Source: Anas platyrhynchos (Eukaryota; Chordata; Aves; Anseriformes; Anatidae). Taken from it: 64,000 nt of DNA. Of this stretch, positions 37,740 through 48,500 are shown in pieces. The DNA is taken from the NCBI RefSeq assembly GCF_047663525.1, contig NC_092588.1, positions 50,337,501 to 50,401,500 of the forward strand, written 5' to 3'. Within the stretch, counting starts at the first letter, position 1. Every line of letters begins with the position of its first letter. The notes under the pieces are model-generated. The model was not told the DNA's origin and did no database searches. It saw nothing but the letters and a program-made list of their open reading frames with translations. The position numbers and the translations under genes were made by a program.

Positions 37740-40174
37740 CGGGGAGCCCCCCCGCGACGGGTTGCGGGGAGCTGCGCATGCGCCGCGTAGGGAGGGGGCT
37801 GAGGGGTGGTGGGGCCCGCGCGCGGTGCGTGATGGGTGTTGTAGTTCCAAGGGAAGGGGTGTCGGAAGGGGGGGCGGAGCGCGGCTTCCGGCCGCCGGAC
37901 TACAACTCCCAGCTGGCTTTGCGGTCGCCTTATGCCCACCGCTCCTGTGTGGAGGGGGAGTTTTTACAAATAAACGTGTCCGTTAGTGACGGTTACAGCA
38001 GCACACGACTGAACCCGCTGTGGTTTAACGCCCCTTAACGTCTGTAACGGCACAAGCACCGAGCACACGGGGCACAGCCCGCCACAGCCCCGGGGGCGCT
38101 GCCCCCTGGTCCTCCTGTGTGGCAGGAGGAGCCGCCTCCTAGGGCTCCACCTCCTAAAATACAGCTTATAATGTTACAACCTGGGTATAACATTATAAAT
38201 TGGGTTAAATTGGGTCATAAATTGCCGCTTGGCAGGACGTGAGGTGACGGAGAGTCGCCCCGTGCCAAGACCCGTCGCCAGCTGGGCGCGCATCCTGTTT
38301 ACGGAGACATTTGGAGCAATTTTACCCTCTTCTAACGCGAGTTTCTGTCACGTTAGGCACCTGCGGATCTTGAGCCCTTTTCAGGATTGCTGGCCCACAA
38401 GGGGATCTGCCTCAGTACGAAGCGCCCCGGCTCGTTCCCGCTGCCGGAGCCCCCGGAGCATGAACATGGTGGCAGCGTGCCACCTGCTCCCGTCAGCCGC
38501 TCGAGGCTCAATGCTGCTCAGTCCCCGTCAAAGGGGCTCTTTGTGTGGCCTCCTGGGGTAGTGGAAGAGGTCCCCCGCAGGAATTGGTGCTATTCAGTAG
38601 GCAGCACAAAGGGGAGGGCTGTAAACGCTCCCGATTAGTGTTGGAGAGCACGGGGATGTTGTCCCCGCAATGTTACATATTATTATTACATAACCACGTG
38701 GCTTCCAGTGCACCTCCTCCCTTCCCCAAGAAATGGTTTAACACCAAGTTACCTTCTGGTTTATTTAACTTCACGTCGCAGCTAATGCTCTGGGGGATTT
38801 CCGTCGGGGAAAGGCTGGACTGCTCCTGGCAGCAGAAGAGAGGGAGGTTACTTGGGTGACATCCGAAGGCATCCGGGATGATCGCCTGTGAGGAGCTCCA
38901 CTCGAAGCGACAGTCGCCAGAGGCTCTCAGTTCTGAAGAATAAGCATTATCAGCGGCTGTTGCCAACACAAGTTTGCACACAATGGGCCCATCAGCTAAT
39001 GAACACGGAATGAGCCCTCTCCCATTTTTTGATGAAGACAAACAAGAGACTGTGAGCAGAGCTTAGAAGACCAATTTCCTGCCATGTGAAATACATTTGG
39101 CTGACTCCTGACTTTACAAAACTCGTTGTGGTCTGAAGCCTGCTTAGACAGAGGCACGTTCTTACCCTACACACCCTGCATTTACTCCTCCTAAAACTGT
39201 TTTAAGGACAAAGTCAAGCAGAGATGGCAAGCTCTCTGCTTTGAAATTTGTCTTGCTGTTGCATCTGAGCCTCTTATGTGTAATGAAATAATAATGGAGA
39301 TACAGAAAGCATTTTTGTCAGGAAAAAAAAAAGGGAGAAAAAAAGCACAGCTGTGTAAATGAGTAATTCCCTGCCATTTTCTCTCAGTTGAAATACCTCT
39401 TCAAGAAAGCCAGCTCAATGGTTGAGGTTGTCTGTTTATTAGTGAAAGCTAATAACTTCTTCTGATCATCAGTCTAAAGTAGCCCCTCAGAAGCCATTTT
39501 AGTATCTCATGTTCTAAGTTTGTCCAAAATTAGTCAGAAAATAATGCTCCTTTGAACAAGATGGCTCCTCCCAAATATGATCAGCTCAATAGTTAAAGCA
39601 TGTTCAGTGGTTCACTGGCACTCGGTCTATGTGGTTGGATCTGCTGGTACCATGGATGAACTCCCCAGGAAATAAAGCGCTGTGAAGTCATTTTTTGCTT
39701 ACACAACTAAAAGAGCTGTGCACACAGTGGAAAGTACCAGATAACTTCCAGAAATCAATTCCACATCATGACCAAAGGCCAAAGCAAGCGCACTCATTTT
39801 AGTGCAGAAACCATCCATCTTCCTTCCTTGACTAGCCACATAATTGAACTGAGAGTTGAACTTGGTATTGTCATGAAACACCCGGTCCTTCAGAGGTGAA
39901 GAAAAACTGGCAGAACTTGAAAAAAGGGCCTGCGCTCCCCACGGCCTCTGTTTCTCCCAGTCCTGACTGCACCACGACTTAGTTTCAATGGGGAGAGGGG
40001 GTGATGAGAAATGCTCTCTCAAAACCCTCAAAGAGGGTGGGTGCCTGTACAACTCCCTTGAGAGTTATGGAGGTACGCTATTTTAAAGTCTTTGCACTCA
40101 TTCAGATTAGTAACTTTTATACTATGCTTCCTGGTAACATTTGCCTTGACAAAATCACGAGAATGAAAACACAA
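37740..40174. other. Intergenic region between RALBP1 promoter and TWSG1 3' end
   Basis: The left part is promoter flank. There is an 11-bp perfect inverted repeat at 38166-38198, and tandem aaattgggt units follow it. An AATAAA on the plus strand (37969-37974) lies on the antisense side of the promoter. From 38.2 to 40.1 kb I see unique DNA without a supported gene. Confidence 0.65.
38166..38198. repeat. Perfect 11-bp inverted repeat (hairpin)
   Basis: ttataatgtta (38166-38176) and taacattataa (38188-38198) are exact reverse complements around an 11-base spacer. It is followed by two aaattgggt units (38197-38215). It lies about 430 bases upstream of the RALBP1 promoter motifs. Confidence 0.9.
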
Positions 40175-42354
40175 GAAACAGTAATGTCTTTTTATTAAAA
40201 TACCTCTTAAAACACTCATCGTAATAAAATACATTTGCTATTGCTGTATGACATTAGCATACACGCAACGCTTACAGCAAACTCTAGACAGCATTAAGAA
40301 TTACAAAAATAAGGCAAGCCCCAGAAAGTGTGCATCCTCACTACCTACTCTCAGGCCATTACACAGACCGATCTATTTACAATTTTATGCTGTTCCCCCA
40401 GGGTTTCCCAGACACGTGTTAGGCAAGTCTCCTCCACCCTCGCTGTTCCTTTGACTTGACCTCAGTGAAATCCTGGTGATGTGAGCGGAGTCGGTGTCAC
40501 AGATCCACGACAGCACGTGCCTACCCAGAAACATCAGCTCTGTTTTATTTTGTTTTGTTTTTCCTCTCATAGAAGATTCTGAACTACGGTAGCGTTTCAA
40601 ATAATTTAACATTTTGAAGTCTTAAACATGCTAGCGACCTGCAGGAATGCTCACTACGTGCCTTCTGAATTGGTGAAGAACAACGCATCGTCCTCCAGCC
40701 AGAAGCGGGCACAGCTGCTCCTAACATATTCTTTCTCTCATTCATTTTAAGGAAATCAGGAAAAAGAAAAGATAACATGAATCGTCAGATATGCAAAGAT
40801 CAACTCCTTCATTACAAGCTAGGTTCTTCTATTCACATCTACAACTTTTTATCACTTAATTGCAAGTTTAAAGTATGCCGGTACTCCGTTATCTGCTAGT
40901 TCAAAACAAACTGTCATCTTTCAAGTACTTCTTTACAGCTGGAAAAGAGACTGAAGAAAGTAACGTTATTTCACAAGAGTTATTTATATATTGGCTTGTT
41001 GAAAGAGCTGTATGAAAAAACCACCCAGGCAACCTTTCAGTAAAATAAATGTAAAATGACTGCTTTCATTTGTACACGGTACAGATACACAGGAGTGACT
41101 AGAAACAGTGGAATCCCTCTGGACTGAGGTTAGTGAGAGAAACAGGACTAGTCAAATTCTTTGTGTGTGCATATAGATAAACGCATATATGCATTAAAAA
41201 AACAAGGAGTTAAAAAATACACCATTATAAATACCAGAAGCTGATCCTAAACTACTCACGCACTTTATTCCTGTACTCAGTACCATGATCAGTGGAGACT
41301 TCATTGGGTCCTAACAATCACCATGTAACATGTTACAATTCTTTTTTACAGACATGGACAAGGTTCTGTACCCAGAACACCCTCACTTTGCCTTTGAGGA
41401 CACATCTTCAATGACAACATCTGAAGGGAAAAAAAAAGGATTAAGTTTTGGAATAAATATTCAGAGCAAACTAAATGTGAAGGTGTCTGCTGCCAACTGC
41501 TCAACCATAGCACCTGCTAGTTCACGCTGTTTCATTCTTCTTTATTCACTTAGTCATTAAATTCATAATAAACTTTCATGTTCCCTTTGCTGCACCGAAT
41601 GTTCAGAAATTAAGCGTCCCTAGAGAACAGTGCAAAAAGAGGGAGATGCAACTGCACCTAACGTATTCAAGAAGACTGAAAAGATTTTTTTTCAGTTCCC
41701 AACGTACTGAAAAGTGCAGGGCAAACAAAACTTGTAGAAGTGTCCCATACAGTGTTGTGTTGGGCAGCCCTTCTAAGAAGCTAGGATTTTATCCATGACA
41801 GCCCACATTTTGAATTTGAAGGGAAAGCATTACTTATTCTTCAAATACCGTTTTCACAATAAAAGGCTACGCTCAGAAACTGAAAGGTAATAAGATTTGA
41901 AAATAAAAACCTAAAGAACTCTCCCTCTTCAACTCAGTATCCTTTTAATTACTTGTTGAACTTAGACGATGGGAATCTCATTACCACGTGCTTAAGGCTT
42001 CCCTACCCTAACTACTAGCTCTAGTATTACCTCCTGAAAACCAATACAGTCGATAGTTTCAAATCAGAGGAAAGCAAATCAGAACAGCAAGGATGAGCAC
42101 AGCTGTACCATTCGAACAGAAACAAAGAAAAATAAACTTAAAACGTAATGTCAAAACATCTACAAGTTAGCCTTGCTTGAATTAAAAAACAAAAAAAGGA
42201 AAAAAGTTTCAAATTTTATACATCTTTTTTCAACCAGCTACATTTAGTTGCAACCAGTAGGCACTCCACCACAAGGCAGTGTTTTCCAATCCCCAGCTCG
42301 GAACTGCGAGGGATTACTTTGGCCTCCATAGTACTGTATTTCACTTTTCCTGCT
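40175..42354 (-). other. TWSG1: TWSG1 3' UTR
   Basis: This AT-rich tail of about 2.2 kb runs from the TGA at 42355 to just past the signal at 40191-40196. It contains a Pumilio-type element at 40374-40381 (tatttaca on plus, TGTAAATA in the RNA). Other AATAAA hexamers in the TWSG1 direction, for example at 41541-41546, may give shorter forms. Confidence 0.6.
40191..40196 (-). terminator. TWSG1: Probable distal poly(A) signal of TWSG1
   Basis: TTTATT on plus reads AATAAA on minus, preceded in plus order by an A-rich stretch. The position gives a 3' UTR of about 2.2 kb. It is chosen over nearer hexamers because AT-rich UTR-like sequence continues up to it; not certain. Confidence 0.5.
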
Positions 42355-42536
42355 TCAAAACATACAGTTCATGCATTTTACAGTTTTGCTGCCGTAGTCG
42401 ATGCATTCTGGGCCGATACACTCACAGCAGGCGTTGTGAAACCATCGGTACTTGGACGCTCCCATGGACTCGCAAGAGATCTTGCACTGATGTATTGACA
42501 TGCAGTCATCAAAATACACCACAGTACACATGTGTT
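42355..42536 (-). CDS. TWSG1: TWSG1 terminal coding exon
   Basis: The acceptor is tggtttag. It completes a Glu codon and encodes [40 protein letters not shown], and ends VKCMNCMF at TGA (42355-42357). Confidence 0.96.
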
Positions 42537-45500
42537 CTAAACCAAGAGGGGGAAAAAATGGTTTTAAAGGTCTTAAGGTACTTTAAAAGGTCAGTTAAAA
42601 ATTAATTACACATATAGCTTTCGAGGTAGGAGTGCAATCATCATGACTATGAAGCATAAAGGGAAAAAAAGGCGATAGGGAAAGCAGAGAGAGGAGGCAG
42701 AGACCCTAGGGGAGTGAGATCTGTCAATTTTAAGTTCTCAGTGTCTACAACTCAGTCTGTTGTCTGCTAGGATGAGCTACGCTGAAATAACAAACCAGCA
42801 CGTGTCCTCTGGAGGTACAATCTTTAGCATTAAGATACCACTTTTGCTGTTGCTGGCAGTTTTTGTATGTTATCACAAAATACTTACATTTCAGAGAAGT
42901 TGTTTTAAAAACATCAAACCCCACTCATTTAAGTATAAACATTTTCTCCTCGCCCCCCTGGTTCAACACTACTCTCACACCACATTTAATCAGTGCGTCT
43001 AGAGCCACAGAGCCCCGTTTTCCTTGGCTTCAAACAGCACGCTTTTTTAATTATTGTCTTCAGCAGCACCAGTTTTACTATGACGATTAGGAAATCCTCT
43101 CTGCCTTGTTGTCTAAGCGCTCTCTTTGTTGTTCAGTGGCTTGAAATGCCCTGAAGTTTGGTGGTGTAACCCAAAACCGGAGCTGAGGCTTTTACCACAG
43201 CTCCAAAACAAAAAGCAGCCCTCCACGGCCGGCTTCCAAGTCCCCGAGCTGACGGCTCCCTCCAACTTTTCTCTCTGCTGCGCCTGTGATTACCCCACAG
43301 ATAACTCTTCATCCTCCAAAGGATCTTGACTGCAGGACATTTACCCCCAGGACTTGTGAGCTGGGAGCAGCAGGAGGCTTTCTAGCCTCTTTCTGCTTGA
43401 AGTGTGTGGACCCAGAAGAAACATACTGACCTACACCCCAGGTGGATTAGGAAAATGTGATCCAAACAGACATAATAAATCAGACCGTGTTGGTTTCATT
43501 GTTGTTTTTCTTTTTTTATAGTGATTATGGAGAAGGGGAAGCAACCAAAGGATGCCAGGCGCGATGCAGCTGTTAACCACAGCTTTCATGCTGCCAGCCC
43601 ACTGAAAGCAAGGGAGTGTTGGCTGCTTTGTTCAGGCTCTGAGCTGACAACCTTCTCGCAGGCACCACGCACAAAGCGAGAGGCATGAGGAGCCCTGAGG
43701 AGGAAGCGCGGAGCCATAGCTGAAGCAGTTCTCAGCTCTCAGGAAAGCTGTGCTGTGAGTAAAGCTGCAGTTATTCAAGAAATCTCGGAGAACTTGAAGT
43801 ACTGCTGGGAATGTCAACAAAAAACGCAGTGGCTGCCTAAGTCCCGTCCCGTTCTTGGCACTTCTCTTTCTACAGCCCTTGAAAATAAAGCCCAGCAGGC
43901 ACCCTCGTACACCAAACAGTCCCAGGATACCAGGGCAGCCCCGTTTCTGTCCCCCTCACTGCTCACAGGAGGTTCTCAGGCATCAAATGGAGGCCCAGAG
44001 CTTCTGCCACAGGCGCTCCTAAATCTTCCTGGATTAGCTGGGATTAGAAGAGTTCAGTAGGAAAGGACCTACAAAGATCTCTGAGCCCGACCGCCTGCCC
44101 ACGTCAGGGCTAACCAAAACTTACCGCATATTACCGAGGGCATTATCCAAATCTCTCGCTGCGAAATCAGCTTTGGAGGCGCCACCTCCACCTGACTGCC
44201 CCTAATCTCCGGACTAGCTGCAGAAGGCACAGCCTCTCGTGGCTGAACAGCAGCAAAACAACCTTGGAAAAAAAGCTGGAATACGTAATTTTTAGGCCGC
44301 AAAAATCAACGACACCGAACTACCCCTGGCTGAAGTTGCAGTCTCCTGCTCCGTGCGATGCAGCCCACACGTGCTCTGCGTCGGTGGCTCAGGGCACAGG
44401 GACAGCCTGTGGAAAAAGCAGGGCTGTAACCCAAAGAGCAGAGCACACGGAGCTACACGCAGCTACACAGCCCTGCTCCTCCTCAGCAGAGCCGGTGTTT
44501 CCGCCCAGACGCCAAATTTTGGAAAGAGCTCCTCACACCAAGCATGAAATCCCCCTTCACAGGCTGCAGAAACAGGGTCGTAAAAAAAGAACTTCGACCA
44601 ACCAAAAGTGCTGGCTCAGTGGGGATCTGGGGGAGTATTTAAATTGTTGAACAAACTTAATTAGGCAGGCACTGCTGCCTCCCTGGGTGTAGATAAAAGG
44701 GATGGACAGGGAAGGGGAAGAGGAGCGGCAGGAGGCTGCCAGCTCCCTAGCTCTTTTTTGCCATATCACCTGTTAGAAGTCAAAAAACAACAAAAGCAGC
44801 ATTTTTTCAGTATCTTCTTGGCACAGCTTCAGAGGCCGATGCCCTTTACGGCCCTGCCAGACCTCCTCTACCTGGCTGGCACTCGCGGGAAGCCTGGGCC
44901 CAGAGCTGCCACCATGCGCCGTGTCACCGAGCAGTTTGAGTCGGAAACCCTCAAACTACAAAGCAGATTTTGTTTCATCAGCTGCCAAAAGATTATCTGA
45001 CTTCCCCCTCTCCCTCCTGCCAACATCCTGTCATCATCTGCAGTGCTTCGGCTCGTTCAACCATCTCAACCCGCTGCTCAGAGCTCCGAGGGTATCAGCT
45101 AAAAGCAAAGCCAAAAGGAAGAAGAAGAAAGCTCAGATGCAACCCCAGATTCATAACCACGGTGAGCAGTGGCTCCAACGCCTGAAGCCACCGATACGAA
45201 GAGCTCCACCTTCACCGGAGGGGAGGGAAGGCACTCGTTAGGGTAATAATAATAGGGGAAGCTCGAGGTGGTAGCTGTGGTAGGCTGAGGCAGGGCAGGG
45301 ATGCTTTACATCCTGCTGCATCCCCCCTTGGCGCTGATCCGCAGCCTTCTTCCTTCTTTTCCTCCTCCTCCTCCTCCTCCTGGGGCCCGGTGGCTCCCCA
45401 CCGCCATGCACAAAGACCTTCGGTTCCCCAAAAGCCGGCGCTGCTTTTCCTGGCAGCCGCCCAGGGCTGCAGAGAGCAAGTCTGGCGGCCCACAGCAGCT

Positions 45501-48500
45501 TCACGCCGATCCCCGCGCGAGGGCGGGCTGAAATTAAAATCAGAGGCGAGGGGTATTTATAGGCCGAGCCTCTCCAAATTTGGGGATGTTTTCCATAGGG
45601 CAACGCGCAGCCTGCTGTCCCCTGACCAAAATCTTCATCTCTCCCTTTACAGGCAACAAAAGAAGAGGGGCTGCTGGCAGCGCACCACGCTGGAGCAAAG
45701 CACGCACGGCTCCGCAGAAGCAGCCCAAAATAGCGAGGGAGAAAACAGAAAGCATCTGTGTTCCCGCTCACAGGGGGATTTTTTTCAAAGCCCCCGAATG
45801 CCACGGCCTTAAAGACAACCGCCATCCGGAAGGCATCTCCATCTGCAAGATCTGCCGCTAGGACTAGCAGCGTGTCTGGCAAGCAGGGAAGGGCACGGAG
45901 GCCGTCTGCAGTTTCTTCAGCTGCAGGCAAAATTTGTGTTTCCTGCGACTGAGCAGGCAGCCCCGCGTGCACACCGCCCCATCCTCTCCCACAGCGCTTC
46001 TTCTCCCACGTGCTGGCTTGTTAAACCACAGCGACGTGATTATGGGACCCAGCTCTGCATGGGAAGCAGCCGCCAGGCTCCTGCAACTTCCTGGGCTCCC
46101 TCCCTCCTTCTAACCAGGCTCTCGGGCACTTCACCTCCTACCCCTCCACCTCTCAGTCATTGCTTCCCCCATAAACTCAGTCAAAATGTTTTAGCAACAG
46201 TGGCACCGCACGGGCGGCGTAACGTTCAGCACACCAGAGGCAGCTGGCCACGTGTCCTTGCTTCCACCATACCAAAAACATCAACTGCCCGAGGCCGGCA
46301 GCTAATTTTTCTTTCCACCTCTTGTTCCCACACCTCAACTCAGAGTTTTTAGAAGCAAACCTTAGCACAACTCCACAACAGGGTGACGTATTTAAAAGTA
46401 TAAGAAATTGAAAGCCATTTTTCTACCTTTTCCTATTCTTCACTGATCCCGAAGATGGAGGAGGCAGAGCCAGAGGTTACAGAAATGGCTCTGACATTTA
46501 TTTCTCTTCTAAGTGTCTCCTGAAGCCCCAAAACCCGAGGTATTTGGAAGCTATTTCCAAATATAACTGTTGGTTTTGGAACGCCATCCTTCCAGTGGAA
46601 GCTCTCCCAGCCTCATCTCTACCAGGTCCTTAGCAAATGAGACGAAGGAGACTTTTGACGGCGAAAAAAAATTGCAGTTACGTATTTTCTGTGTTGTTAA
46701 ACTCAGAACTCCTCCACACCCTTGAGATGCAATCCCAATTCCAAGTTTAATCCAAAGCTATCATTAGCCCGTCCTGCTGGTGCGGGAGGAAAGGGCTGTC
46801 GGGGAACGGCCATCCGGCTGCTCTACCTAAGTACAGCGGGCTACATTCAAGGTTGTTCCAAGCACAGGTTTTTTTTCCAAGTATAATTTACCTCCTGAAA
46901 TGCTGTCGTGTTTGCACACATGGCTTTTTGTGGCTTGCCATTTAACGTGGCTTTCTGCATCGCTCTCAGAATGGTGACCAAGCGTTTTAATAACGTCAAA
47001 GGCTCGCAAATGAGATGTTTGCTGACCATCTGGCTTCCCGGTTCTGGAATTAATTTCTTTTTCTACCATGCCTTAACCAAAGGAAGTTAGAAAAGTTGCC
47101 ATTACGGTTCCGTTTAATCAATAGCAGGCCTGCTCAGAGACATAACTAGGTCAAAGGTTCACGATGGCATGGAAAAGCAGCACGTCCATCAGTATCTTGC
47201 CTTGATAAGATAAAAGCGCCATCACAACAGCGACACGTGGGGTTATTAGTGCTTAAAAGTGTGTGTTGGGAAGGAAGCAAAGCATTAATTACACTACAAT
47301 AAAACAAATCAGATGCTCTTTTCCCCTGTTAAGCAGCAATCTTACTGAGAGCTGTTTGTAAGAGTCCTTTAAGTCTGATGTAATGATTTGCACGAAAGAG
47401 TATTTCAGGTTTAGTATAGAAACTGAGAGGCACTGAGAAGTTTTCTTATCCCACTGCTGTCATGCCTCAAACTTCTCATCTTTTACTCTCTCACCCAGCA
47501 CACAATACTCTGGAGTGTGTCCTCCAAACTGAAGGTGGAAATATATTTTATATGTATGTATAAAATAAATATAATTACATAGACATATATATAAATAAGG
47601 GCAGGAAGTCCTTATATAAGTTGAAAGCCTGCAACCCCAAAGTACTTATTTTTAAAATTCTCTGTCAAATCCCTCCTCACCTTGCTAATCTTACTCAGGT
47701 TTACTATAAATGCTGGATTTTCCACAAACCGGACGGAGTTCAAGTCATGCCAGCTCAGACCTCAGGAGTAAACACCCAGCCCAGGTGCCGTGGTTTGTGG
47801 CACGTTGCTTCCTCACGCCTCTGAAGCCGTGCATTTCAGTCACCTAGCGCTGCACTGACACGGTGAGGTGGGTTCAGTTTTGGCCAGTCCTGTCTCCTAA
47901 GCTCCAGGTGTCTGCTTCAAAGGACATTACCTGCTGGTGCCCGTGAAATTATCTGAACAAACTGCCTCATGCTACAGGAGGAGCTATACAGGTGACAAAC
48001 TCGCATCATTCAGTGTCTCCTAAGACCCTCGGTCACTTTAACATCATCCTCCAGGTTCCTCAATGCTTTTGCTTCACTCCTTCTTATGTCACGCTCAGAA
48101 TTAGCCTCAACTTTTTAGGTATGTTATATGGGAAAAGAAGCAGCTAGCACAGAGCAGCACAGAAGATGCCCTGAGAAAGCTCCTGGAAGAGACCGGAGGA
48201 AGTGCCGGGAATTTCTCACCCTCTGCTCATTTACCTTTGTCGCTAGAGTAAGGTGCGTGGACGTTGTTGCTCGGCACAGAGACGTTCTGATGCTGCGGCT
48301 GGTTGACTGTTTCTAAAAAGGAAACGAGGTTCTCGTGGTGCGACAGTTCTTCTGCAACGGGGAAGGAAACAATATTCCAGTTCAGCTGGGTATCCCCTTC
48401 CGTGAGCGCCCGGAACAGCGAAGGGATCGGTTCGTGCAGCTCCTCTACAGTGCTCTTGGACGTTGGCGGCGTGTCGCTGTAATTGCGAGGGTTGCACATG

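Larger units (their letters stand above)
37420..37950 (-). promoter_or_regulatory. RALBP1: RALBP1 CpG-island promoter
   Basis: The region is dense in G+C and CpG. Motifs seen include an NRF1 palindrome gcgcatgcgc (37731-37740), a second NRF1-like site tgcgcatgcgcc (37773-37784), two ZNF143-type ACTACAA sites in opposite orientation (37827-37848 and 37898-37913), ETS cores at 37863-37868 and 37885-37891, and a GC box at 37871-37877. No TATA box is seen. The transcription start is inferred at about 37.70-37.74 kb. Confidence 0.8.
42537..48234 (-). other. TWSG1: TWSG1 last intron (5.7 kb)
   Basis: It contains a CR1 3'-region fragment near 44049-44165, a GC-rich block from about 44.8 to 46.1 kb with the longest uninterrupted frame of the window (45238-45972, GTG start), a CTC repeat at 45360-45381, and an AT-rich tract at 47530-47600. 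No gene is supported. Confidence 0.75.
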
